From assembly GCA_942491555.1 (NCBI GenBank), contig CALOBN010000003.1, positions 248,001 through 312,000 of the forward strand: a stretch of DNA of 64,000 nt. The letters are read 5' to 3'. Each line of letters starts with the position of its first letter. Position 1 is the stretch's first letter. The notes beneath the pieces were generated by a model. That model was not told the origin of the DNA. It worked only from the letters and a program-made list of their open reading frames with translations, and did no database searches. Positions 1 to 9,414 of the stretch are shown here, piece after piece. This DNA is from Marinihelvus sp942491555 (lineage in GTDB: Bacteria > Pseudomonadota > Gammaproteobacteria > Xanthomonadales > SZUA-36). A program made the position numbers and the translations under genes.

Positions 1-948
1 GTCGAATTGGGTAAACGACACGGCATCACCGTGCAGTTTTTTCATGGACGTGGTGGCACGGTCAGCCGTGGTGGCGGCAACCTCGTCAATGGCATCGAAG
101 GCGCGCCGCCTGGCAGTATTGGCGGCTATCTGCGGGTTACCGAGCAGGGCGAAGTGATTAATCAGAAGTTTGGTATCCGCCCTATTGCCCTGCGCAACCT
201 GGAGCTCATGACCGGTGCGGTGATCCGCCATCACCTTGCTGACACGGGACAGAATGCGACACCGGCACAGCACCAGATCATGGAGGAGATGGCGCGCACG
301 TCCCGCGAGACCTTCCGGGCCCTGGTGTTCAACGACCCGGCTTTCATCCACTACTTTCGCACGGCCACACCGATTGATGTCATCGAACAACTCAATATTG
401 GCTCAAGGCCCGCCTCCCGCCGCAGTGGGCATGGTATTGAAAACCTGCGCGCAATTCCCTGGGTGTTTTCCTGGGGTCAGGTTCGTATCGGTTTTCCAGG
501 CGTGTACGGCGTGGGGACTGCACTTGAGCAGGCCATTGCCAGGCATGGTATCGACGCACTAAGGGACATGCTGCACAACTGGAGTTTTTTCCGCGGACTG
601 ATTAATGACGTTGAAATGGTGCTGGGCAAATCAACCCTGGAAATTGGCCGTCGCTATGCTGAGCTGGCCGGCCCGGAGGCCGCACCGGTCTTCAACGCCA
701 TAGAACGCGAGTTTGTGCTCACAACGCGCTGTATTCTGGAGCTGAAGGAAATCCCTGAGCTGCTGGCCGATCAGGAAACCTTGCGTCGCAATGTTCGCTT
801 GCGAAATCCCTATGCCGATCCGATGCATCTCATGCAAATCGACCTGCTGCGGCGCTGGCGGGAAGGCGGGCGTAAAGATGATGAGCTGTTGTATGCGCTC
901 AAATCCACGGTCAATGGTATCGCCCTGGCGATTCAGAACACCGGCTGA
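1..948 (+). CDS. ppc: Phosphoenolpyruvate carboxylase, C-terminal part (cut by window edge)
   Basis: This is the last 315 codons of PEP carboxylase, which carboxylates phosphoenolpyruvate to oxaloacetate to refill the TCA cycle in the cytoplasm. The frame is open from base 1, so the gene begins outside the window; the family is usually about 880-940 residues. The glycine-rich active-site loop HGRGGTVSRGGG is visible at fragment residues 15-26, with Ser and Asn where many homologues read GTVGRGGGP. The protein ends in the typical QNTG, whose terminal glycine is strictly conserved in the family. A DMT transporter gene follows 17 bases after the stop on the same strand. Identity is certain; only the 5' part is missing. 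Confidence 0.97.
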   Translation, partial: VELGKRHGITVQFFHGRGGTVSRGGGNLVNGIEGAPPGSIGGYLRVTEQGEVINQKFGIRPIALRNLELMTGAVIRHHLADTGQNATPAQHQIMEEMARTSRETFRALVFNDPAFIHYFRTATPIDVIEQLNIGSRPASRRSGHGIENLRAIPWVFSWGQVRIGFPGVYGVGTALEQAIARHGIDALRDMLHNWSFFRGLINDVEMVLGKSTLEIGRRYAELAGPEAAPVFNAIEREFVLTTRCILELKEIPELLADQETLRRNVRLRNPYADPMHLMQIDLLRRWREGGRKDDELLYALKSTVNGIALAIQNTG

Positions 949-965
949 GCCAGGCCATTCCGTCC

Positions 966-1862
966 ATGCCTGCCCGGGATCTAATCCTCGTCCTCATCAT
1001 CTGTATGGTCTGGGGATTTAATTTCGTCGCTGGCGCGGCAGCCATGACCGGTTTTCCGCCCATGTTGTTCATGGTGTTGCGCTTTTTGCTGGTTTTGTTG
1101 CTTGCCCTGCCACTGATTCGGCGTCCTCCGCCGGGGCAGTGGCTGCGCCTGGCAGCGGCTGCCATAGCAATGGGCGGTTTGCACTTTACCTTCATGTTCT
1201 GGGCGCTGGATTTATCGGACGATGTCACATCGATCGCCATCACGCAGAATATGTATATCCCCATTAGCGTTTTGCTGGCTGTGGTCCTCCTCAAAGAGCC
1301 GGTAGGCTGGCGAACCCTGGCTGCGACCGCAACCGCCTTCCTCGGTGTCATGATTGTGGGCTTTGACCCAATGGTTCTGGGTCAACTTGATGCCCTGGGC
1401 CTGATTCTGTTGTCGGCTTTTTTCCAGGCGCTCGCATCGGTCCTGATGCGCGGTTTGTATGGCATTCACCCGATCAGTTTCCAGGCGTGGACAGCGATCT
1501 TTTCCCTGCCCTTGCTGGCGCTCGCCAGCGGCCTGTTTGAGCAAGGCCAATGGGCAGCCATTGAAGCCGCGCAGCCCATTCACTGGGCAGCTCTGGCCTA
1601 CACGGTCGTCATGGCATCCCTGCTTGGACACGGGCTGTTCTTCTTCATGGTGCAGCGCCATCCCCTACCATTACTCATGCCATACATGCTCATGATGCCG
1701 CTGTTTGCAGCAATATTCGGCGTGCTCATCTGGGGTGACCGGCCCGGACCCCGCCTGCTGATCGGCGGCAGCCTGATCCTTGGCAGTATTCTGTTCATTA
1801 CCCTGCGCGGGCGTCGCAAGATCGAAAAGGTCCTGGACACGCGCTCCGCTGACCCGCAATGA
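966..1862 (+). CDS. DMT superfamily (EamA) transporter
   Basis: A 298-residue polytopic inner-membrane protein with about ten hydrophobic helices arranged as two EamA repeats, the standard architecture of drug/metabolite exporters. The first repeat starts with a segment containing MVWGFNFVAG, a typical EamA beginning. The second repeat starts near residue 137 with LGLILLSAFFQALASVLMRG. The substrate cannot be read from sequence; relatives export amino acids or other small metabolites. The stop overlaps the start of the downstream MATE gene by four bases (ATGA), so the two exporters are probably translationally coupled. Confidence 0.9.
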   Translation: MPARDLILVLIICMVWGFNFVAGAAAMTGFPPMLFMVLRFLLVLLLALPLIRRPPPGQWLRLAAAAIAMGGLHFTFMFWALDLSDDVTSIAITQNMYIPISVLLAVVLLKEPVGWRTLAATATAFLGVMIVGFDPMVLGQLDALGLILLSAFFQALASVLMRGLYGIHPISFQAWTAIFSLPLLALASGLFEQGQWAAIEAAQPIHWAALAYTVVMASLLGHGLFFFMVQRHPLPLLMPYMLMMPLFAAIFGVLIWGDRPGPRLLIGGSLILGSILFITLRGRRKIEKVLDTRSADPQ

Positions 1863-3202
1863 CGGCAGAATCCGCCCCCGCCAGCCTCACTGACGCCGGG
1901 GTGCATCGCCGGGTGCTTGCCATCTCCCTGCCGGCAATCCTGGCCAACTCCTCAACCCCACTGGTGGGTCTGGTTGATACCTGGGCGGTGGGTCATTTGC
2001 CTGGCGCGGTTCATCTTGCTGCCGTCGGCATTGGCAGCGTCATATTCAATTTCATCTTCTGGACGTTTGGCTTTTTACGTATGGGCACGACCGGCCTCGT
2101 GGCACAGGCATGGGGTCGTTCGGATCCGGGTGAACTCGGTCGGGTGGTCGTGCGGTCCTGTGCACTGGCGGTACTGATCGGACTCGCATTATGGCTTGGC
2201 CAGATGCTGATCTGGGAATTATCGATTGCCGCACTTGCGCCGCCACAGGACGTCGCGCAGCTGACCTGGACATATTTTGAGCTGCGTATCTGGGCAGCAC
2301 CCGCGACCCTGCTGGTTTTTGTAATTTCCGGCGTGCTGTTCGGCCTTGGCCGGACCAAGGGTGTGCTGGTGTTGCAGCTGGTCCTTAACCTGGCCAATGC
2401 GGCGCTCAACCTGTGGTTTGTGGTCGGCCTGGGCATGGGCGTGGCCGGTGTCGCACTGGGTACGCTGATCGCCCAATGGCTGGCAGCGGCCCTGGGCCTG
2501 GTCATGCTGGCCAGGGAGGCGGCCACGGCCGAAATGCTGCGCGTCACCAGGGAGCGGATCACCTGGTCAGCAGGCGGATTCCAGCCCCTGCTGGTATTGA
2601 ATGGTTATATTTTTCTGCGCACGATTCTGCTGATGGTCGCGCTGACGCTGATCATGCGCGAGGCTGCCGGACTCGGTGAAACGGCGATGGCAGCCAGCCA
2701 TGTCGTCAATCAGTACCTGATGCTGATCGCCCTGGGTCTGGATGGCTTCGCGCATGCCGCGGAGGCCCAGGCAGGGGCCGCCTGGGGTTATGGCCGCAAA
2801 GCGTTGTTCCGGCGGTGGGTACGTGTGGCGGGCTTATGGGCATTTATCGCCAGCCTGCTCTATACGGCACTGTTCTGGTTCGCTGGTGATGCCATCACCG
2901 CGCTGCTCACCAACATTGAATCAGTCCGCGCGGCCACCGCCCAGGTGATGCCCCTGGTGGCACTGTTACCTGTAGTCTCGGTCTGGTGCTATCACTTCGA
3001 TGGGGTATTTATCGGCGCCACCGCCGCCAGGGCCATGCTGCTGACCATGGCAACAGCCTTCGTCATCTACTTGATGATCCTGTCGCCAATGACCGACCGC
3101 TGGGGTCTGCCGGGACTCTGGGGGGCGGTGCTTGTGTTCATGGCCATTCGCGGCATCGCCCAGGCGGCATGGTATCCCTTCATGCTGCGCAAGCTGCGCT
3201 GA
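1859..3202 (+). CDS. MATE family efflux transporter (DinF-like)
   Basis: A 447-residue membrane protein with about twelve helices in the multidrug and toxic compound extrusion family. The N-terminus (LAISLPAILANSSTPLVGLVDTW) and the segment LAAVGIGSVIFNFIFWTFGF match the DinF branch of MATE proteins. These use an ion gradient to export cationic or organic compounds. The start ATG overlaps the stop of the upstream DMT exporter, so the two form a small export operon. The substrate is unknown. Length is normal and I see no frameshift. Confidence 0.92.
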   Translation: MTAESAPASLTDAGVHRRVLAISLPAILANSSTPLVGLVDTWAVGHLPGAVHLAAVGIGSVIFNFIFWTFGFLRMGTTGLVAQAWGRSDPGELGRVVVRSCALAVLIGLALWLGQMLIWELSIAALAPPQDVAQLTWTYFELRIWAAPATLLVFVISGVLFGLGRTKGVLVLQLVLNLANAALNLWFVVGLGMGVAGVALGTLIAQWLAAALGLVMLAREAATAEMLRVTRERITWSAGGFQPLLVLNGYIFLRTILLMVALTLIMREAAGLGETAMAASHVVNQYLMLIALGLDGFAHAAEAQAGAAWGYGRKALFRRWVRVAGLWAFIASLLYTALFWFAGDAITALLTNIESVRAATAQVMPLVALLPVVSVWCYHFDGVFIGATAARAMLLTMATAFVIYLMILSPMTDRWGLPGLWGAVLVFMAIRGIAQAAWYPFMLRKLR

Positions 3203-3268
3203 CTCTGTAACCGCTCTGCCCGCTTGCCTATACTGTGATCCCCATCTTTAAGACCCCCGGGAGGGGCC

Positions 3269-6220
3269 GTGACATCACCTTCTGAATCAGACTCTGACAG
3301 AACCGGACCAGCATCGATCAACCCCTGGCTGAACTGGCGGCGTAAGCGCTTCTGGCTGGTGATACTGCTGCTGACCTATACCCTGGCGGGTTTTTTTCTG
3401 ACACCCTGGTTGATCGAGCGGCAGCTACGCAACACGGTGACCGAGACGGGGCGCAGCGTATCGCTCAGCAAAATCAAGACCAATCCCTTCCTGCTGACGC
3501 TGGATTTACAGGGGCTGGAAATAAAGGATACTGACTCAACAACCCTGCTCACCCTGGACCGGCTGTTCTTCAATATACAGACCAGTTCAGTCTTGAACCT
3601 CGCCCTGACCTTCAAATCACTGTCTATCGAACAGCCACGGCTGTACGGCGAACGTTTTGCAGGCAACGACACCCGCTGGGTACGTTTTCTGCAAGACCTG
3701 TCCGCCGAAGAAGCACCGGAAGCGCAAGCTAAAGACAGCAAGCCCCCACCGGTTTATCTGCAGGCGCTTAACGTCACCGATGCTTATCTCAGCTTTCGCG
3801 ATCAGACCCTGGATGGCTTTGAGGCCACGGCGGGCCCCATGACCGTAAACCTGGCCAATATTCGAACCCGCCCGGACCACATCGGTAGCCAGAACGTGGA
3901 ATTACTGATTCACGACACAGACCGGGTGCAGTGGCAGGGTGAGCTGCAGTTGGTTCCTTTTCAGTCCACAGGCACCGTGCAACTGGATGCGAACAAACTT
4001 CCACAGTTGCGTGCACTACTGGATTTATTTATTCCTTTCGACCTGGCATTTGAGAGTTTGAGTACGACATTCCAGTACCAGGTTGCGATCGGTGATGAAG
4101 GCTTAACGTTCGCAGCGTCACAGCTTGCAGGCAATGTGCAGAGACTCGAAGCCGTTATGGACAGTGGCGGTGATCCGGTTGTGGCGCTCGCAGAAATTTC
4201 GTTTCGCGGTGGCTCGCTAAACTATCCGGCACAAACCGCTGGATTGGAACACCTGGCATTGTCCGGGTTGACCATTAACGCAGCGCTCGAGGAAGACGGC
4301 CGGCTGAGTCTGCTTGAAATGATTCCGCAGCAGGAACCATCTGAACCCCGGGATGGCAACAGTTCCACGGCCAGCGCGGCGCAAGCCTGGAAAATCAGCC
4401 TTGATGAGTTTGTGCTCGATGGAGGTGCACTGAACCTGGCTGATCGCTCCATAAGCCCGGTCGTTGCGGTCACGGCAAGCCCCATCGCGGCCAGCGCCAG
4501 CGGCATTGACAACCAGCCGGGCACCCGGATCCCGCTGGCGTTCCAAACGGTCTTGTCCAGCGGCGGCACGATCGGCTTTGAAGGCCATGCCATGGCCCTG
4601 CCCCGTCCAGAAGTCAGCGGCGCATTAACGCTGGCTGGCGTTCGAACTGCGCTCGTCCAACCCTATGTAAACCAGTTTCTGAATGTCGGTTTAAGCGGCG
4701 GCGAACTGTCGCTGTCTGCTGACGTCAGCCATGGTCCTGATCAGTTGCTTGCTGCGGCGGGCAGCTTGAACTACGACCAGTTTGAGCTGCAGGATCTGCT
4801 CCGGGAGGAGCGACTGGCCGCCTGGGATACGCTGCAGGTGAACCGCTTTGAGTTGGATGCGGATGCGAAATCTCTTGCCACCTCAGAGCTGGAATTCCAC
4901 GGACTCTACGGGCGCGTGGCGATCGCTGAAGACCGCAGCACCAACGTGGGTGATCTGCTCACAGCGACCCCCGCAAGGCAACCGGACCAGGCCGCCGGCA
5001 CATTTGCCGTTACCCTTGGCGGCGTGATCATGCATGACACCGCACTGGACTTTAGCGATCGATCCCTGCCCTTGCCTTTTGATGCGGCCATCCGCGAGAT
5101 GGATGGCACCGTCTCCACCCTGTCCACCGTTTCTGAAGAAGCTTCTGAAGTGGCCATTGAAGGCCGGGTGAATGAGTTTGGCGAGGCGCGAATCAATGGT
5201 ACGACCCGCTTGTTGGATCCTGCCAACAACACCGACATCGCCATGATATTCCGCAATCTGGATATTTCTCGCCTGTCCCCCTACACAATACAATTTGCCG
5301 GCTACTCCATTGATGCAGGCCGCATGGATCTGGATCTTGGCTATCGCCTTGCACAGCGACAATTACAGGGCGACAACCGGGTCGTGATCCGTGAAATGCA
5401 ACTGGGTGACAAGAGCGATCTGCCCGGCGCCGGCAGCTTACCGCTGGGCTTGGCCGTCGCCTTGCTGACCGACTCGGAAGGTGTGATCGACCTGGCCGTC
5501 CCGGTTGAAGGCGACCTGGACAACCCGGAGTTCAAAATCGGCGGCGTAGTCTGGCGTGCAATTGGCAACCTGATCACCAAAGCGGTCACGGCACCTTTTC
5601 GATTTCTCGGCAAGCTGGTCGGAATCGATTCCGAGGACTTCGGCACCCTGAGCTTCCAGCCCGGTCGCGCCGATCTTTCGCCGCCAGACCAGGAGCAACT
5701 GGTAAAACTGGGAGAGGCCATGTTGCAACGTCCGGAGTTAAGCGTCGAAGTTGCCGGGAGCTGGGCAGGTGCGCTCGACCGGCCCGCCATGCAGGACCGC
5801 GCCGTGGCAGAGGCGGTCAGTCAGTGGCTGGATCAGAACCCGGGCAACGGTGAAGAGCTGACCACCGCGCGTGACCGCAGAGCACTGGAATCGCTGATCC
5901 TGGCGGCCAACCCTGACACCAGCCTCGAAACGCTGAAAACGCCGTTCATAAGCGTTAACAACGACGATCCGGACGGCGAACCGGAACTGGACGAGGTCGC
6001 CTATCTGACCGGGCTGCGCGAACGATTGGCCGCGCAAGTCGAGATTGGAGAAGCGCAACTAAGCGACCTGGCACGGGCCAGGGGTCTGGCGGTCATCGAA
6101 GGCTTACGCGCAGGCCAGCCGGGTGCGCAACTGCGCGTCAGTGAGGTCGAACCAGTGAGCGTCGAGCCAGCGGAAGACGACACAATTCCTCTCGAACTGG
6201 CTGTTGCCGGGGCTGACTAA
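3269..6220 (+). CDS. DUF748 (AsmA-like) large envelope protein
   Basis: A 983-residue protein with a GTG start preceded by a purine-rich GGGAGGGG ribosome-binding site. A single hydrophobic segment at about residues 28-48 anchors it in the inner membrane, and the rest is a long periplasmic region rich in beta structure. The body matches DUF748/AsmA-like proteins, which are related to the bridge-like proteins (YhdP, TamB) linked to lipid transport or outer-membrane biogenesis. The C-terminal third contains the DUF748 hallmark with SFQPGRADLSPPDQEQL. The exact role of DUF748 members is not settled. It stands alone between the exporters and the convergent msrQ. Confidence 0.85.
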   Translation: MTSPSESDSDRTGPASINPWLNWRRKRFWLVILLLTYTLAGFFLTPWLIERQLRNTVTETGRSVSLSKIKTNPFLLTLDLQGLEIKDTDSTTLLTLDRLFFNIQTSSVLNLALTFKSLSIEQPRLYGERFAGNDTRWVRFLQDLSAEEAPEAQAKDSKPPPVYLQALNVTDAYLSFRDQTLDGFEATAGPMTVNLANIRTRPDHIGSQNVELLIHDTDRVQWQGELQLVPFQSTGTVQLDANKLPQLRALLDLFIPFDLAFESLSTTFQYQVAIGDEGLTFAASQLAGNVQRLEAVMDSGGDPVVALAEISFRGGSLNYPAQTAGLEHLALSGLTINAALEEDGRLSLLEMIPQQEPSEPRDGNSSTASAAQAWKISLDEFVLDGGALNLADRSISPVVAVTASPIAASASGIDNQPGTRIPLAFQTVLSSGGTIGFEGHAMALPRPEVSGALTLAGVRTALVQPYVNQFLNVGLSGGELSLSADVSHGPDQLLAAAGSLNYDQFELQDLLREERLAAWDTLQVNRFELDADAKSLATSELEFHGLYGRVAIAEDRSTNVGDLLTATPARQPDQAAGTFAVTLGGVIMHDTALDFSDRSLPLPFDAAIREMDGTVSTLSTVSEEASEVAIEGRVNEFGEARINGTTRLLDPANNTDIAMIFRNLDISRLSPYTIQFAGYSIDAGRMDLDLGYRLAQRQLQGDNRVVIREMQLGDKSDLPGAGSLPLGLAVALLTDSEGVIDLAVPVEGDLDNPEFKIGGVVWRAIGNLITKAVTAPFRFLGKLVGIDSEDFGTLSFQPGRADLSPPDQEQLVKLGEAMLQRPELSVEVAGSWAGALDRPAMQDRAVAEAVSQWLDQNPGNGEELTTARDRRALESLILAANPDTSLETLKTPFISVNNDDPDGEPELDEVAYLTGLRERLAAQVEIGEAQLSDLARARGLAVIEGLRAGQPGAQLRVSEVEPVSVEPAEDDTIPLELAVAGAD

Positions 6221-6248
6221 AGCGTATCCCGGGCACGGGAATAGTCAT

Positions 6249-6914
6249 TCACGAAAGCCGGGACGCAGCAGCCGCGTTATCACGTTGCGTATTGCGTTCA
6301 GCAATACGCCGGTTCCTGGCCCATTTTTGCTGCACCCGGTAGCCCAGTAAGACTGCCAGTATGACCGCGTAGACCGTGGGCTCCACCGTGTCGAGTTTTA
6401 CCTGCCAGTAATAGTGCCAAACGCCCAGAATCGCGGCCGGATAAACCAAACGGTGTAGCGACTTCCAGCGACGTCCGAGTCGGCGCATCCAGCCTTTTGT
6501 TGAGGTCAGGGCAAGTGGAATCAGCATGATCAGCGCGGCAAACCCGATAGTGATAAAGGGCCGCTTAATCACATCTTCCAGAATCAGTCCAAGGTCCAGC
6601 GTGCGGTCAAGCACCACGTAGGTCACCACGTGCAGCACCAGGTAAAAGAAAGCGAACAGGCCGATCATGCGCCGGTAGGCAACCAGCTTACGTGTGCCGG
6701 TGAGCTCACTGAGCGGCGTAATGGCAAGTCCAATCAGCAAAAACCGCAGGGCCCAGACGCCCGCCCGGTCCATGATTTCCTCGACCGGATTGGCGCCGAG
6801 GGAAAACCCGGCTATGCCGAAGGCCGCAGCCAGAATAATCAGTGCAGGGAGCAGGCACACCACGAAAAGTGGCGGCTTGGTCCAGAGAAACAGCCTTTTG
6901 CGACCCGCCAGCAT
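6249..6914 (-). CDS. msrQ: MsrQ, haem b membrane subunit of the MsrPQ system
   Basis: A 221-residue six-helix membrane protein of the ferric-reductase-like/YedZ family. MsrQ carries haem and feeds electrons from the quinone or flavin pool to periplasmic MsrP, which repairs oxidised methionines in envelope proteins. Conserved His residues are visible in the helices (for example FFYLVLHVVTY and SLHRLVYPAAILGVWHYYWQVK), consistent with haem ligation. The gene lies 12 bases downstream of msrP on the same strand, the usual operon order. It converges with the DUF748 gene, 28 bases away. Confidence 0.95.
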   Translation of the reverse strand: MLAGRKRLFLWTKPPLFVVCLLPALIILAAAFGIAGFSLGANPVEEIMDRAGVWALRFLLIGLAITPLSELTGTRKLVAYRRMIGLFAFFYLVLHVVTYVVLDRTLDLGLILEDVIKRPFITIGFAALIMLIPLALTSTKGWMRRLGRRWKSLHRLVYPAAILGVWHYYWQVKLDTVEPTVYAVILAVLLGYRVQQKWARNRRIAERNTQRDNAAAASRLS

Positions 6915-6926
6915 CTCAGCGCAAGC

Positions 6927-7892
6927 TCAGTAGTTTCGGCGCAGATCCAGACCTGTGTAGAGACTCGCCACCTGGTCTGCATAGCCGTTGAAAGGCTTGG
7001 TAGGAATTCGTCCGGCAAACAAGCCCGCTCCGATGGGCCGCTCTGTCGCCTGGCTCCAGCGCGGGTGGTCCACGTCCGGATTCACATTGGCGTAAAAGCC
7101 ATATTCACGGGGAATGGCGCGCTCCCAACTCGATACCGGTCGTTTTTCCATAAATTCGATCGTGTCGATGGACTTAATGCTCTTGAAACCATATTTCCAG
7201 GGCACAACCAGGCGCAGCGGTGCGCCGTTCTGAGCGGGCAACTCGCGACCGTAAACGCCGACAGCCAGGATGGTCAGTGGATGCATGGCTTCATCGATCG
7301 TGAGCCCCTCAACATACGGCCAGTCCAGGGTCCGACGGCGCTGACCGGGCATTTCCTCCGGCCGCATGACCGTTTTCATGCGTACATAGTGGGCCCGGGA
7401 ATTGGGCTGGAATCGCTTGAGGATGTCACCCAGTGGAATGCCTACCCAGGGCACGACCATGGACCAGGCCTCCACACAACGTAGCCGGTAAATACGCTCT
7501 TCCAGCGCATGTGGCTTGAGCAGGTCCTCGAGTGCGTAATCACCCGGCTTTTCGCATTCACCGCCCACGCGCACCGTCCAGGGGCGCGGCTTGAAATCAC
7601 CTGAGTAGCGCGCCGGGTCGGATTTGCCCGTGCCGAACTCGTAATAGTTATTGTAGGTGGTGATGTCTTCCCAGCTATTGGGCTCGCGTTCCGGCCGGAA
7701 ATCTGTTGTCTGAATGGGGCTCAGCGTGGGTGTGGCACCCTGCTCGGCGAGCATCTGGGCATTGACCAGCGGCGACAGTGCGGCGCCTGCTCCAACGATT
7801 CCCGCGCGCCTTAACAGTTCGCGGCGGCGCAAATAGACCGACTCAGAAGTAATTTCCGAGGACAGAATCGCGGATTTGTGACGTATGAGCAT
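6927..7892 (-). CDS. msrP: MsrP, periplasmic protein-methionine-sulfoxide reductase (Mo)
   Basis: A 321-residue molybdopterin enzyme of the sulfite oxidase family. The N-terminus has a twin-arginine signal (RRRELLRRAG, residues 22-31, then a hydrophobic stretch), so it is exported folded through Tat. The molybdenum-ligating cysteine is in YRLRCVEAWSM at Cys139, and the following PWVGIPLGD matches MsrP/YedY. It reduces methionine sulfoxide in envelope proteins with electrons from MsrQ, whose gene follows immediately. Length is typical. No oxidative-stress regulator is adjacent, so its control cannot be judged. Confidence 0.96.
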   Translation of the reverse strand: MLIRHKSAILSSEITSESVYLRRRELLRRAGIVGAGAALSPLVNAQMLAEQGATPTLSPIQTTDFRPEREPNSWEDITTYNNYYEFGTGKSDPARYSGDFKPRPWTVRVGGECEKPGDYALEDLLKPHALEERIYRLRCVEAWSMVVPWVGIPLGDILKRFQPNSRAHYVRMKTVMRPEEMPGQRRRTLDWPYVEGLTIDEAMHPLTILAVGVYGRELPAQNGAPLRLVVPWKYGFKSIKSIDTIEFMEKRPVSSWERAIPREYGFYANVNPDVDHPRWSQATERPIGAGLFAGRIPTKPFNGYADQVASLYTGLDLRRNY

Positions 7893-7970
7893 GGCAATGA
7901 CCCGGATGAATGAAAGTGGCGTGTACGGAAGATGACCGGAAGTTGGTCAAAAAGCTTACGCACGAACGGG

Positions 7971-9050
7971 TCAATCGCCTGTGAACTTGGCCTTGGCGGA
8001 TTCCTGCAGGTCCATGCCCATTTGACGGGCACGCCGGCGCCACTTGCGCCGCGCCAGATCCTGCATATCAATTGTCGCGTCACTCTCGTCCACAATTTCG
8101 AGTCCGAGCAGCGTCTCAATAATGTCCTCAAGCGTGAGGATACCCTGCATATCACCGTATTCGTCGACCACCAGCATCATGTGAGCCCGGGTTTCCTGGG
8201 CACGGTTAAAAGCGCGCCCAAGCGTCAGGGTCTCAGGCACGGAAGGCATATCCCTGCGGTAGGTTTCCAGGAGCTTTTGCTGGTTGCCACGGGCCTGGGC
8301 CAGGAGCAGGTCGCTGCGCAAGACAAAACCGGTGATACGGTCACCGTCATCATTGTCATAAATAGGAATACGCGAGAACGGCTCCTGCTCGTAACGATGA
8401 AAGAACTCGTCCACGGTGGTGCTGTCCGGCAAGGTAAACAGCACCGTGCGCGGGGTCATCGCAGCATGAACCGGGGTATGACGCAGAGCGAGCAGGTTTC
8501 TGACCACCCGCGACTCCTGTTCCCCCAACTCACCCTCCTCGGCACTCAGCTCGGCCATCGCCGCAAACTCCTGGCGGCTGAAGCCACTGAGCGTCGGGCC
8601 TTCTGTCATCGTACGGGTCAGATACTCGGAGAGCTTGACGAAGGGATACAGCACCAGCACCAGTATTCTCAGCCCGTAGGCCGTGGCCGGTGCGAGCTGG
8701 CGCCAGTAGGTGGCGCCGATTGTTTTGGGAATGATTTCCGAGAACACCAGGATAAGCAGTGTGAGGATTGCCGAGGCGAGCGCCAGGTACGCACTGCCGA
8801 AAACAGCGGCCGCCTGCGCACCGGCACCGGCTGCACCGGCCGTGTGCGCTATGGTGTTCAGCGTCAGGATGGCGGCCAGAGGCTGATTGATATTTTCCTT
8901 GAGCGTCCTCAACACCGGCCCGCAGGCTTCGCCCTCTTCTTCCTTGAGCGCAATATACGCGCTGGTGACGCTCAGCAACACGGCCTCGGCAATAGAACAG
9001 AGGAACGAGAAAATGAGGGCGACGAGGACGTAAATAATCAGGAGGGTCAT
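7971..9050 (-). CDS. CNNM/CorC-type membrane protein (DUF21 + CBS pair)
   Basis: A 359-residue protein in the HlyC/CorC or CNNM family. The N-terminal half is a DUF21 membrane domain (about four helices, beginning MTLLIIYVLVALIF), with the conserved SEIIPKTIG motif. The C-terminal half has two CBS domains, which usually bind adenosine nucleotides. Homologues are linked to Mg2+/Co2+ or Na+-coupled ion transport. The start at 9050 fits the family N-terminus; the frame stays open upstream to a TTG at 9110, but that would add an unlikely 20-residue extension. The usual extra CorC_HlyC C-terminal domain is short or missing. Confidence 0.88.
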   Translation of the reverse strand: MTLLIIYVLVALIFSFLCSIAEAVLLSVTSAYIALKEEEGEACGPVLRTLKENINQPLAAILTLNTIAHTAGAAGAGAQAAAVFGSAYLALASAILTLLILVFSEIIPKTIGATYWRQLAPATAYGLRILVLVLYPFVKLSEYLTRTMTEGPTLSGFSRQEFAAMAELSAEEGELGEQESRVVRNLLALRHTPVHAAMTPRTVLFTLPDSTTVDEFFHRYEQEPFSRIPIYDNDDGDRITGFVLRSDLLLAQARGNQQKLLETYRRDMPSVPETLTLGRAFNRAQETRAHMMLVVDEYGDMQGILTLEDIIETLLGLEIVDESDATIDMQDLARRKWRRRARQMGMDLQESAKAKFTGD

Positions 9051-9183
9051 GACCCGTGCAGTGTAACCAATCCCGCCGCACTTAAACATGAGCAATACAC
9101 GAAATATCAACGCCCACTTTCAATTATAAAAAAGCCAGCCCGGTGATATAAGTTCAGATCGGCCGTCGTTATAGAAGATAAGG

Positions 9184-9300
9184 GCAGTGGACGTGGTTCC
9201 AGACCTTTTCCTCCGGTCAGAGCCTTTCTCCCCCAGCAGAACGTCCACTGACTGGTCCCCGCCCGGGTATGGCATGCGCTTCGCCCGGGCGGGTTTATTT
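9184..9300 (+). ncRNA. Candidate small RNA with CU-rich loop and intrinsic terminator
   Basis: The plus strand shows a perfect 10-base inverted repeat (CAGTGGACGT at 9185-9194 and ACGTCCACTG at 9241-9250). It encloses a 46-base internal region with two pyrimidine tracts, CCTTTTCCTCC (9204-9214) and CCTTTCTCCCCC (9223-9234), which resemble anti-Shine-Dalgarno loops of regulatory RNAs. A 10-base-pair hairpin (9258-9267 with 9284-9293) followed by TTTATTT comes directly afterwards. No plus-strand gene ends nearby, so the terminator has no protein gene to serve. I found no clear promoter and recognise no named RNA family; this is inference from structure. Confidence 0.4.
9258..9300 (+). terminator. 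Intrinsic terminator, plus strand
   Basis: CCCGCCCGGG (9258-9267) pairs perfectly with CCCGGGCGGG (9284-9293) and is followed by GTTTATTT-like U-rich sequence. The U-tract is only on the plus-strand side, although both neighbouring genes are on the minus strand. Confidence 0.7.
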
Positions 9301-9391
9301 CTGCCACTCCACTTTTTGATTCCTGAATACTTTTGGTGCCTGGTGCCTGGTGACTTCTTTGGCCGGTTGCGGCGCGGTGCCCGCAGCACCC

Positions 9392-9409
9392 GCGACCACC
9401 CCGGTCAAC
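9392..9409 (-). repeat. 18-base repeat copy 1 (3' of GH92-like gene)
   Basis: The plus-strand sequence GCGACCACCCCGGTCAAC here is identical to bases 31699-31716. On the minus strand it begins six bases after the stop of the GH92-like gene and reads as a small GACC/GGTC hairpin. A second hairpin, GGTGC/GCACC, follows. It may be a REP-like palindromic unit. Confidence 0.55.
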
Positions 9410-9414
9410 AGCGG

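Larger units (their letters stand above)
9051..9414. other. Gene-free interval of 364 bases
   Basis: No convincing coding sequence lies here. Both flanking genes are on the minus strand. The interval contains a plus-strand hairpin-terminator structure preceded by a long stem (see the ncRNA entry), a short tandem run of GGTGCCT at about 9335-9352, and one copy of an 18-base repeat directly after the stop of the GH92-like gene. Confidence 0.7.

Noticed and set aside
6630..7484. Plus-strand open frame of 284 codons
   Set aside because: It is antisense to msrQ and msrP; composition (Gln- and His-rich) is typical of a shadow frame.
7932..9146. Plus-strand open frame of 404 codons
   Set aside because: It is antisense to the CNNM-type gene (and msrP end), has no family-like motifs, and its composition is that of a complementary strand.
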